Source: Alkalibacterium iburiense (lineage in GTDB: Bacteria; Bacillota; Bacilli; Lactobacillales; Carnobacteriaceae_A). From it: 64,000 nucleotides of DNA. The position numbers were made by a program, and so were the translations under genes. This document shows, one piece after another, positions 1-8,424 of the stretch. The stretch lies in the NCBI RefSeq assembly GCF_039521845.1, contig NZ_BAAACW010000017.1:1-64000 (forward strand), in the 5' to 3' direction. The notes beneath the pieces were generated by a model. The model made no database searches and was not told where the DNA came from. It saw nothing but the letters and a program-made list of their open reading frames with translations. The first letter of the stretch is position 1. Every line of letters begins with the position of its first letter.

Positions 1-41
1 ATGTTAATTATAGGATACTCTCTCTTTTCTGTCATGGCTTA

Positions 42-75
42 GATTGCGAAGCAATCATATTGTTTTTTATTTTTA
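42..75 (+). terminator. Possible weak terminator at window edge
   Basis: A 6-bp stem (GATTGC, 42-47, with GCAATC, 51-56) around a 3-nt loop is followed by a T-rich stretch. It could end a plus-strand gene lying left of the window. The stem is short, so this is weakly supported. Nothing else is recognisable in the first 90 bases. Confidence 0.25.
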
Positions 76-91
76 GTCATCCCCTATAACA

Positions 92-134
92 AAAAAAATA
101 CTGATCAGCAAAAGAAACTGATCAGTATTTTTGA
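92..134 (-). terminator. Rho-independent terminator of the LysM hydrolase gene
   Basis: A perfect inverted repeat, AAAAATACTGATCAG and its complement separated by about 9 nt, ends in a run of T on the minus strand. It lies just after the stop codon of the large hydrolase gene. The A/T arms make it potentially active in both directions. Confidence 0.85.
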
Positions 135-136
135 AA

Positions 137-3100
137 TTATAAACCTAAATAGGGTGCAGGATTAATTAGATTGCCATTTTTACGTAACTCTAAGTGTAAA
201 TGGACACCTGTTGCTGTCCCTGTTGCTCCCATTGTTCCAATCACTTGTCCACGAGACACTCTCTGTCCTCTGCTTACAACGATATTAGGTTGTAAGTGAG
301 CATAAAGTGTTTCGTATCCATTGCCATGGTCAATTCTTATATAATTTCCTAAACCAGGGCTCACTGCAACAGTTGTGACTATTCCACTATCAGCGGCTGT
401 AACAGGTCCACTTCCTGCGATATCTATACCATTATGCATCGTATAAACACCATGAATCGGGTGAAGTCTCATTCCGAAACGGGACGTTACTCTACCAGTG
501 GCAGGGACATGCAACTTAGTAGAATGGCCTGCTGATGCAGGTGTTTTGGTCGAACTAGACGTTCCCACTTCTCCACTTGATACAACTAATCGCTGACCCA
601 CAAAGATAAGGTCACTTCTTAGATTATTGTCTGTTCTAATTTGAGAAACTGTTGTATTGTGTCGTCTAGCAATATGACTTAACGTATCACCAGCCATTAC
701 AATATATTCTCCAGATGTTTTTGGTGTTTCAACTGGTTTAGGTGTTGTGACAGTTGATTCACTCTTAATACCTGATACAACCAAGCGTTGATTTACAAAA
801 ATAATATCGCTACTTAAGTTATTATCTTTCATCAACTGAGCTACAGTCGTTGAATGTCTACGTGCGATTTGACTTAAGGTATCACCCGCTACTACGACGT
901 ATTCCCCGGATGTTTTAACTGTTTCTTCAGGCTTTGGTGTCTCAACTGGTTTTGGTGCTGGTACAGTTGGTTCACTCTTAGCGTTAGCTACAGTTAGACG
1001 TTGACCTATGCGAATAACATCACTCGTCAAATTATTGTCTGTTCTAATTTGAGAAACCGTTGTGTTATGTCTTCTAGCAATATGACTCAAAGTGTCACCA
1101 GCTACTACAACGTATTCTCCTGTCGATTTAACTGTTTCTTCAGGTTTTGGCGTTTCAACTGGTTTTGGTGTTGTGACAGTTGGTTCACTCTTGGCATTGG
1201 CTACAGTCAGACGTTGGCCTATGCGAATGAGGTCACTTGTCAAATTATTGTCTGTTCTAATTTGAGTAACTGTTGTATTGTGTTCTCTTGCGATACGACT
1301 TAATGTATCACCAGCCACTACAACATATTCTCCTGTTGTTTTTGGTGCCTCAACAGGTTTTGACGTTTCTACAGATGGTGCAGCTTTTGCATTAGCCACT
1401 ATAAGGCGCTGACCTATTCGAATGAGATCACTTGTCAAATTATTATCTGTTCTAATCTGAGTAACTGTTGTATTGTGTCTTCTAGCAATATGACTTAACG
1501 TATCACCAGCCACTACGACGTATTCGCCAGTTACTTTTGGTGTTTCAACAGGCTTGGGCGCTTCTACAGATGGTTCAGCTTTTGCATTAGCCACTGTGAG
1601 ACGTTGACCTATGCGAATGAGGTCACTTGTCAAATTATTATCTGTTCTAATCTGAGTAACTGTTGTATTGTGTTCTCTTGCGATTCGACTTAGTGTATCG
1701 CCAGCCACTACTATATATTCTCCAGCTGTTTTTGGTGTTTCAACAGGCTTGGACACTTCTACAGATGGTTCAGTTTTTGCATTAGCCACTATTAAGCGTT
1801 GACCAACAAAGATAGTATCTCCTGTTAGTTTATTATCGGCTTTTAATTTAGCTACCGTTGTTTTGTAATCTCTAGCAATTTTACTTAGAGTATCACCTCT
1901 GACAACAGTATAGGTTCCTTCAGCGACTGATGTTTCCTCTGGCTTGGTTTCAACAGGCTTCGCTGTCTCTCCTGCCACTTCTGGAACACGTAGTTGCTGC
2001 CCCACTCTAATTAAATCAGAAGTTAGAGTGTTTAACTCTTTTATTCTATTTACCGTTGTTTTATACTGCACGGCTAAGTGACTCAGTGTTTCACCTGATT
2101 TAACTGTATGAGTGGTTTGCTTTCCATTATGAACAGACGTATCAGGTTTGTCCTCTGGTTGAGGAGCCGGTGTTTCCACTTCTACAGTTCCCGGAACAGT
2201 TAATCTTTGGTTGACAAAAATCAAATCACCCGTTAGGTTATTTAATTTTCTAAGCTCCCCAACTGTTGTGTTAAAGCGACGAGCAATATGGGATAAGGTG
2301 TCCCCTCGTACCACAGTATAAGTTTGAGCAATTGGATTTGTCTTCTCTTCATCTACTGGCACGTCTGGTTTTTGAGTTTCTGGTTTTGGTGTTTCCGGTT
2401 TGCTTTGTTCAGGCGCTGGCTCAACAGGTTTAGGTGTTTCTGGTTTGGGTTGAGTTTCCAATTTAGGAACAGTTAATCTCTGATTCACAAAGATTAAATC
2501 TGATTTCAAATTATTTGCTATTTTCAAAGCTTGAACCGTCGTCTTAAATTCTCTAGCTATCTTAGATAGCGTATCTCCTCTCACCACTGTGTAAGTCGTC
2601 GTTTCTCCAACTGGTTTGGAAGGAGTCGTCGTTGGTGGTGTCGTCTCTGGTTTCGGAGCTGGGTTTGGTACAGGTTTAGTTGTGCCGTCTCTAGGTACAT
2701 CAAAACGAGTAAGATTGTACAAAGATATAATATTGTTTAGTTTATTGGCATACGTCGGATCTGTTGCATATCTTCCTTGAAGCCATTGAGTAGCATCTTT
2801 ATAGGAAGAAGTATTTTCAATCCAAGTACCGGAATAAAATTGCGGATTCCAACTGGTTCCTCTTCGAAGCAACCCGGCGTAATCTCTTAATGACTCTTCA
2901 TAAGACGGGTACTTTTTGAAGTTATCAGTAATTGTTATCCATCCAGTATGCGAGTAATACTCTCGCGTACGCATAGCTACAGATTGTCCATTATAAGAGC
3001 CTTTTATTCCAAATAAATTGTGATTTGGAGGAGCGGATAAGCTGCTTCCTCCATAACCAGATTCTAAAATGGCTTGAGCAATCATGACTGATGCATATAA

Positions 3101-4342
3101 ATTATGCTCAGCTGCAATTTCTTGAGCAAAACCAGAAATCTGGTTAATAAATCCTTGTGGTGTTTTAGCATTATGTAAATCACCTGGTGTAGAGGGCTGA
3201 GTTTTACCCGCTTGGGACACACCTGCTTCATTAATTGCTAAGACTTGACCAACAGAGATACGATTGACATTTTGAATGTTATTCAAAGACGCAATTTTAC
3301 TTGCAGTAGTACCATATTGCTGGGCAATACGATTTAACGTATCACCGGATTTCACCACATAAACAATGGCTTTAGCGGCATCTTCTTTTGGAGTCTCTTT
3401 TTTCGGTTCTTCTTTTGGTGTTTCTTTTGGAGTCTCTTTTTTAGGTTCTTCCTTAGGAGCCTCTTCCTCTACTTGTTCCGGTTCTTCCGGTTCAGTTGCT
3501 TCCGTCTCATCTACGGGTTCTTCATCGTTAGTGACTTCATCAACGATTTCATCGGATGAATCCTCTTCCTCTGATTCTTCTTGAGCTCCGACTACTTGGT
3601 CTAGTTCTAAATCTTCTTGAACTACCACTTCTTGGTCTTGTTCTGAATCTTCTTGAAGTGTGTCATCTTCCTCGGATACTATGTCTTCAGTTTCCTGAAC
3701 CTCTTCACCTTCAATGCTTGGATCACTCAATAAGCTGGAAGTGTCTTCTTCACTATCAGAGTCTTCTTGTATGTCTTCAGATAAAGAACTAAGCGTTTCT
3801 TCTGTTAATAGCTCTTCTTCCGTTATTTCCTCAGATACGAGAGATTCTGATTCTTCTTCCAAAGCTTCTTCTGCTTCTGGAGTATCTTCTGTATCGAGAT
3901 TAGACACAGCTACAGGTGTCTCTACTTGATTTTCTAGCAAAGCGTTAAAGATAGTATCTAATTGGTTATAAGATAAACTATGCTGAGATAATTGATCTAA
4001 AATCTCTTGGCCGCCAGCTAGCTCTATCATTTTAACTAGTTGCGCTTTAATATATTCTAATTCCTCTGCCTCTTCATCAGATAAGACAGGTTCTTTTTCT
4101 TCATTTAATTCGTTAGATTCATCCTGCTTTGCATCTTCCATTGATGCTTCTAAAGCAGTATACTGTTCATGTAATTGGTGTAATTCCTCTTGGTTTATAT
4201 TTAATTCTTCAGCATTTACTGCTTGAGAAAAACCACTTGTTGCGACAATTCCTGCTAAAAGACTGGCAGAAATTGAGACGGGTTTCGACATTCTTCTCTT
4301 TTGAAAAGAGGGTTGAAGGGGCATATATTTTTGTTTGCTCAC
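137..4342 (-). CDS. Giant secreted wall hydrolase: GH73 glucosaminidase, 11 LysM repeats, M23 peptidase
   Basis: This is a secreted peptidoglycan hydrolase of about 1400 residues. In order it has an N-terminal signal peptide ending near Ala-Asn-Ala (about residue 44), a region very rich in Glu/Asp/Ser (about 50-320), one LysM, a glucosaminidase domain with catalytic-type AILESGYG, ten more LysM units, and a C-terminal M23 endopeptidase with zinc motifs HNGIDIA and HLHLE. The two catalytic domains should cut glycan strands and peptide cross-links, and LysM binds GlcNAc polymers. LysM units 6-9 are almost identical, which implies recent duplication. I chose the GTG at 4342, preceded by AAAGGAG; an earlier GTG at 4363 lacks a ribosome-binding site. 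A TATAAT-like -10 lies at 4386-4391. The gene stands alone. Domain calls are firm, but its physiological role (autolysis or daughter-cell separation) is inferred. Confidence 0.93.
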   Translation of the reverse strand: MSKQKYMPLQPSFQKRRMSKPVSISASLLAGIVATSGFSQAVNAEELNINQEELHQLHEQYTALEASMEDAKQDESNELNEEKEPVLSDEEAEELEYIKAQLVKMIELAGGQEILDQLSQHSLSYNQLDTIFNALLENQVETPVAVSNLDTEDTPEAEEALEEESESLVSEEITEEELLTEETLSSLSEDIQEDSDSEEDTSSLLSDPSIEGEEVQETEDIVSEEDDTLQEDSEQDQEVVVQEDLELDQVVGAQEESEEEDSSDEIVDEVTNDEEPVDETEATEPEEPEQVEEEAPKEEPKKETPKETPKEEPKKETPKEDAAKAIVYVVKSGDTLNRIAQQYGTTASKIASLNNIQNVNRISVGQVLAINEAGVSQAGKTQPSTPGDLHNAKTPQGFINQISGFAQEIAAEHNLYASVMIAQAILESGYGGSSLSAPPNHNLFGIKGSYNGQSVAMRTREYYSHTGWITITDNFKKYPSYEESLRDYAGLLRRGTSWNPQFYSGTWIENTSSYKDATQWLQGRYATDPTYANKLNNIISLYNLTRFDVPRDGTTKPVPNPAPKPETTPPTTTPSKPVGETTTYTVVRGDTLSKIAREFKTTVQALKIANNLKSDLIFVNQRLTVPKLETQPKPETPKPVEPAPEQSKPETPKPETQKPDVPVDEEKTNPIAQTYTVVRGDTLSHIARRFNTTVGELRKLNNLTGDLIFVNQRLTVPGTVEVETPAPQPEDKPDTSVHNGKQTTHTVKSGETLSHLAVQYKTTVNRIKELNTLTSDLIRVGQQLRVPEVAGETAKPVETKPEETSVAEGTYTVVRGDTLSKIARDYKTTVAKLKADNKLTGDTIFVGQRLIVANAKTEPSVEVSKPVETPKTAGEYIVVAGDTLSRIAREHNTTVTQIRTDNNLTSDLIRIGQRLTVANAKAEPSVEAPKPVETPKVTGEYVVVAGDTLSHIARRHNTTVTQIRTDNNLTSDLIRIGQRLIVANAKAAPSVETSKPVEAPKTTGEYVVVAGDTLSRIAREHNTTVTQIRTDNNLTSDLIRIGQRLTVANAKSEPTVTTPKPVETPKPEETVKSTGEYVVVAGDTLSHIARRHNTTVSQIRTDNNLTSDVIRIGQRLTVANAKSEPTVPAPKPVETPKPEETVKTSGEYVVVAGDTLSQIARRHSTTVAQLMKDNNLSSDIIFVNQRLVVSGIKSESTVTTPKPVETPKTSGEYIVMAGDTLSHIARRHNTTVSQIRTDNNLRSDLIFVGQRLVVSSGEVGTSSSTKTPASAGHSTKLHVPATGRVTSRFGMRLHPIHGVYTMHNGIDIAGSGPVTAADSGIVTTVAVSPGLGNYIRIDHGNGYETLYAHLQPNIVVSRGQRVSRGQVIGTMGATGTATGVHLHLELRKNGNLINPAPYLGL

Positions 4343-4584
4343 GTTTATTCTGGCTCCTTTCACTTATGTAACAAGTTATTCTCTTATTATACCCTCACTT
4401 TATTTATTCTGGAACGGAAAGTTTGTTCTTTTTCACATTGTTATCAAATTGAAACACTAATCGTCACTTTTTGGACGAATAACGGGCCGTTTTAACATTA
4501 AAAAAACGGTTTGGTCTATTGTTTTGCATTTTATTTTATATTTATTAGCTATATTTTTAAAACTATTAATGGAGGTTGTCATAA

Positions 4585-5148
4585 TTGTTACATAACAGTT
4601 TAGAGTTCACACATGAACTGATAAAGAAAAGGGTTAAGACTGGAGATACAGTCATAGATGCCACTGTTGGCAATGGAGGAGACACTCTTTTGCTCGCGCA
4701 ATTAGTAGGAGCAGATGGAAAAGTCATCGGTTTTGATATTCAAGAAGAAGCCATTAACAGAACAACCGAAAAACTGAAAAATCACAATCTATTAGATCGC
4801 GTGGCTCTCTATCAAAAAGGGCATGAGCAGTTGCTATCAGTCTATCCGGAACGAGATTCTGTTTCAGCTATCGTCTTTAATTTAGGGTATTTACCTAAAG
4901 GAGATAAACGGATTATCACCTCACCGGATACTACCATTAAAGCTATTGAGGACGGATTGACTGTTTTAAAAGAGAATGGAATCTTACTCATCATGATTTA
5001 TTATGGGCACGAAGGTGGCTTATTGGAAAAAGAAGCAGTTCTTAATTACGTGACTTCTCTTCCCCAAACCAACTATCAGGTGTTGAAATACGAATTCATT
5101 AATCAGAAGAACAATCCTCCTTTTTTACTTGCAGTAGAGAAAAGATAA
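4585..5148 (+). CDS. mnmM: MnmM-like class I SAM-dependent methyltransferase (YtqB family)
   Basis: This 187-residue protein has a single Rossmann-type methyltransferase domain. Motif I is visible as VIDATVGNGGDT (about residues 22-33), and an acidic residue ends strand 2 in the segment VIGFDIQ. Size and sequence match the B. subtilis YtqB/MnmM family, which completes 5-methylaminomethyl-(2-thio)uridine at the tRNA wobble position. Translation starts at a TTG with a good GGAGG nine bases upstream. The gene is divergent from the LysM hydrolase and is followed by the broken ATP-grasp gene. The family is clear; the exact substrate is inferred from homology. Confidence 0.85.
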   Translation: MLHNSLEFTHELIKKRVKTGDTVIDATVGNGGDTLLLAQLVGADGKVIGFDIQEEAINRTTEKLKNHNLLDRVALYQKGHEQLLSVYPERDSVSAIVFNLGYLPKGDKRIITSPDTTIKAIEDGLTVLKENGILLIMIYYGHEGGLLEKEAVLNYVTSLPQTNYQVLKYEFINQKNNPPFLLAVEKR

Positions 5149-5259
5149 CAGTTTTTATTTGTCACTAATTTAAGAGGTTCTTTGTTTGGAGCGCTTATTC
5201 CTTTATGTTAGAATAATGTAGAAATCAAGACATTATTCTAGTTGAAGAAGGAGATTATT

Positions 5260-6345
5260 ATGGACAGATGGACAGTCCTAGTAACATCAGTCGGAACGCC
5301 GATTGCCCATGGTATACTTAAAGGACTAAGAGAAATGAATGAAGATGTTACTATTATTGGTATTGAATCAAGAGCGGTGACAGCTGGAAACAAGTTTTGT
5401 GATCGAGTGTACCAAGTTCCTCGCTTTACTAAAGATAAAGAAGGCTACTTCAAACACTTAAATGACATCATTGAAAAAGAAAATATAGACGCTTTATTTT
5501 CATCTCATCCTCCAGAAATTTACCTCTATGAAGACTATAGTAAAAGACTTTCCATCCCCTTTGCTTTACCCAGTAGTCCCCATTACAGCAGGTTAAGAAA
5601 TAAAGAAGCCTCCTATCAATGGCTCTTGGACAATGGGATGGAGAAGTATGTACCACGTTACTAAAGTTTCAATACAAATGACGAACTACTCAAAATTAAA
5701 GCAGACCATTTCCCCAATGAAAAACACATCATCGTCAAAGAGGTAGAGGGATACGGTGCTACCGGTTTTGCTTTATTAACTGATCGGGAAGAATTTTTAC
5801 AGGCAATTAGAAAACAACAAACGCGTATTTATGATATAGAAGATTATGTAGAAGCCGCACCTGAAAGACGCCGCTTGGTGATGAAACAATTGGAAAAACC
5901 AGAATATAGTGTGGATACATTTGTACACAACGGTCAAATGGTTATCGCTGTTCCAAGAAACAGATCAGGGGTTTCCAGTGGTTTAGTCATTGAAGGGTCA
6001 GTCGTAAAGCAAGAAGAATTAATCGCTATTTCAAAAGAGATTGTGGAACTTTTTGTTGACGATGGCTTTATCAATTTACAATTCATGAAAGAGGACGGAC
6101 AGTTTAAGTTAACCGATGTTAATCCGCGCTTTTGTGGAAGTCAGATCATGTCTTTAGGGGCAGGAGTTAATTTCCCTGAACTCTTTTTAAAGTATACCTT
6201 AACCGATAGCCGACCTATTCCTGAACCTATTTGGAATACACGCATGTATAGGTACCGAGACAGTTACTTTTATCATGAACCTTCTGAAAAAGCTAATGCC
6301 GATATAAATAAAGGCGCAGAAGTCTTTCCTCTTAAAAATATGTGA
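5260..6345 (+). pseudogene. ATP-grasp carboxylate-amine ligase-like gene interrupted by an in-frame TAA
   Basis: Read through, the frame encodes about 361 residues with a pre-ATP-grasp Rossmann region (VTSVGTPIAHGILKGL near the start) and an ATP-grasp fold ending in LTDVNPRFCGSQ, the typical metal/ATP-binding strand. It resembles carbamoyl-phosphate-synthase-like ligases of unknown substrate. A single TAA at 5662-5664 splits it at residue 135, and both halves are in the same frame with uninterrupted homologous character. The start is the ATG at 5260 after AAGGAG, not the TTG at 5242. The second half has no obvious ribosome-binding site before its first internal start (about 5875), so two working proteins are unlikely. 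Either the gene was recently inactivated or the base is a sequencing error. The substrate is not recognisable. Confidence 0.85.
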
Positions 6346-6350
6346 AATAA

Positions 6351-6384
6351 AAAATGACTATCAGCGTGTGATAGTCATTTTTTT
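6351..6384. terminator. Bidirectional terminator
   Basis: Stem AAAATGACTATCA (6351-6363) and TGATAGTCATTTT (6369-6381), with A and T runs on the two sides, lies between the convergent ATP-grasp pseudogene and nupQ. It can serve both. Confidence 0.88.
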
Positions 6385-6388
6385 TATT

Positions 6389-7345
6389 TTATTTAGATTT
6401 AATAAAAGTATTTCCTAAATCCTTAGGTGCTTCCGAACGTCCCACTACACCAACTAGGATAATGATGGTTAGTAAGTAAGGAAGGACTTGTAACCAGACA
6501 GATGGCACATCTTGAATGATTGGAATATAGTTTCCTACCCGGGCTAAACTTTGAGCAAAACCAAAGAATATAGCTGCTCCCATCGCTCCAAGTGGATTCC
6601 ATTTACCAAAAATCATAGCGGCCATCGCGATAAATCCTTGTCCAGCAACGGTTAAAATTCCGAACTCATTATGAATCGCTTGAGCTTGAATGGCCCCACC
6701 AATTCCTCCTAAGAATCCTGAAATCATAACACCTGCATACTTCATCATATACACATTAATACCTAGTGTTTCTGCAGCATGAGGGTGTTCCCCGACTGAA
6801 CGCAGTCTCAAGCCAAAACGCGATTTATAAAGGATAAACCAAGCAATAATGGCTGTTAAAATACCCAGAAAAGCTGGTCCTGATGTGTTTCCGAATAAAA
6901 TCGGTCCTATTACAGGAATACGATGAAGCAAAGGTATATTAGAAAAGCCAAATGAACGAGCTAAAGGTCCTGTTTGAGCTGCGCCGTAAAAAGCTCTCGT
7001 TAAAAACACAGCTAATGCCGGAGCAGCCAAGTTAATAACCGTTCCAGATACAATATGATCAGCACGTAAATGAATAGACGCTACGCCATGAAGTAAGGAG
7101 AATAGTAAGCCAATAACTCCACCAGCTAGTAAGCCTAACCAAGGCGTCATATTTCCGAATGTACCGTAAAATTCTAGGTTAAAGATAGCTGACATAAAGG
7201 CACCCATCACCATTATACCTTCTAATCCGATATTAACGACACCACTGCGTTCTGAGAATGTTCCGCCGAGGGCTGTAAATATTAATGGAGCGGCATACAT
7301 TAGCGAACTGGATACAATTAACTGTAAAAGTGTAGGTAAATTCAC
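6389..7345 (-). CDS. nupQ: Nucleoside ABC transporter permease (NupQ-like)
   Basis: This 318-residue polytopic membrane protein belongs to the branched-chain-type permease family (BPD_transp_2) and carries the family signature GTFSERSGVVNIGLEGIM near the N terminus. With the paired permease, ATPase and BMP lipoprotein upstream it forms a NupNOPQ/YufNOPQ-type importer for purine nucleosides in the cytoplasmic membrane. The start is GTG, overlapping the nupP stop by four bases (GTGA), which implies translational coupling. It is the last gene of the operon and ends at a bidirectional terminator. Guanosine is the substrate in B. subtilis; here the nucleoside range is inferred. Confidence 0.88.
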   Translation of the reverse strand: MNLPTLLQLIVSSSLMYAAPLIFTALGGTFSERSGVVNIGLEGIMVMGAFMSAIFNLEFYGTFGNMTPWLGLLAGGVIGLLFSLLHGVASIHLRADHIVSGTVINLAAPALAVFLTRAFYGAAQTGPLARSFGFSNIPLLHRIPVIGPILFGNTSGPAFLGILTAIIAWFILYKSRFGLRLRSVGEHPHAAETLGINVYMMKYAGVMISGFLGGIGGAIQAQAIHNEFGILTVAGQGFIAMAAMIFGKWNPLGAMGAAIFFGFAQSLARVGNYIPIIQDVPSVWLQVLPYLLTIIILVGVVGRSEAPKDLGNTFIKSK

Positions 7346-8424
7346 GCCTCTTCTCCCCCTTCTAAATCAGATTTCTTATTTGTTTTTACTTTATCAATAA
7401 GCAATCTGATGACATAATTGGCTCCTACAAAGAATATGATAGCTGCAATAACGATACTGGCCATCTCATCTGGTACGCCAGCACGGTTTGGCATAAAGCC
7501 TGAACCGACATCTAAAATACCAAATAAAATAGAGGCAAGGAAGGTCCCGAATGGATTACCTAATCCAAGCAGTGCAACCGCAATTCCATTGAACCCAATA
7601 TTTGGAAGAGCATTTTGGGTAAACAAGTTCCCAAATGTTCCGATTCCGTGAATAGCTCCACCCAAACCAGCTAATCCCCCACTGATAAGCATAGATAATA
7701 TAATATTTTTCTCTGCACTCATTCCAGCGTAAGTCGACGCATTAGGGTTTAAACCTACCGCTCGCACTTCAAAACCTGAAGTCATGTGAGTCATAAAGAC
7801 CCAATATAAAACAACAACGGCTATAGCGATAAAGAATCCCAGGTTCAAGCGTGATCCTGCAGTTAAATTGGTTAACCAGTCAATCCTTAAACTGGCATTT
7901 TCACTGACTCGCTCTGTTGTGTTTCCTACAGCTAAGAAATTACGAATAATGTAGTTAGTTGTGTGAAGAGCTGTATAGTTTAACATAATAGTAACGATAA
8001 CTTCACTCGTTCCAAAATAAGCTCGTAAGGCTCCGGCAATCCCTGCCCAAATAGCTCCAAACACCATACCGATAATTAATGTTGCCGGTACGAGAATGAG
8101 TCTTGGTAAATCAGGAAAGGCTAAAGCAAACCAAATGGCGCTAACCCATCCTGCCAATAATTGACCAGAAATACCGATATTAAAGAATCCTGCTTTAAAT
8201 GCAATCGCAAAACCTAATCCGGAAAAGGTTAAGATTGTTGCCTGTCTTAATGCCTCACCAAAGAAATAGGGACTACCAAATACGCCCATTATCATGGCTT
8301 CATAAGCCGTAATCGGATTATATCCAAAGGCAAGCATGAGTATTGCTCCCAATATAAACCCGAAAATGATGGACAAGATGGGAACCAGTATGTTGTTTAA
8401 TCGGTTTCTACTTACTTTTAGCAA
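7342..8424 (-). CDS. nupP: Nucleoside ABC transporter permease (NupP-like)
   Basis: This is the second permease subunit, about 360 residues, with many hydrophobic segments and the conserved FKAGFFNIGISGQLLAGW motif of the family. It should pair with NupQ to form the channel of the nucleoside importer. The open frame begins at an ATG (8445) without a ribosome-binding site, 38 bases inside nupO. The TTG at 8424, preceded by AAAGGAG ten bases upstream, is the better start and gives an N terminus of normal length. The gene is coupled to nupQ by a GTGA overlap. Confidence 0.87.
   Translation of the reverse strand: MLKVSRNRLNNILVPILSIIFGFILGAILMLAFGYNPITAYEAMIMGVFGSPYFFGEALRQATILTFSGLGFAIAFKAGFFNIGISGQLLAGWVSAIWFALAFPDLPRLILVPATLIIGMVFGAIWAGIAGALRAYFGTSEVIVTIMLNYTALHTTNYIIRNFLAVGNTTERVSENASLRIDWLTNLTAGSRLNLGFFIAIAVVVLYWVFMTHMTSGFEVRAVGLNPNASTYAGMSAEKNIILSMLISGGLAGLGGAIHGIGTFGNLFTQNALPNIGFNGIAVALLGLGNPFGTFLASILFGILDVGSGFMPNRAGVPDEMASIVIAAIIFFVGANYVIRLLIDKVKTNKKSDLEGGEEA

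Noticed and set aside
967..1790. CRISPR-like evenly spaced repeats
   Set aside because: The repeats are in-frame LysM units of a single open gene with a period of about 200 bp, far longer and more conserved than CRISPR repeats and spacers.
3366..3929. Ser-rich plus-strand open frames opposite the LysM gene
   Set aside because: They are mirror frames of the Glu/Asp/Ser-rich coding strand. Codon composition explains them and no ribosome-binding site was seen.
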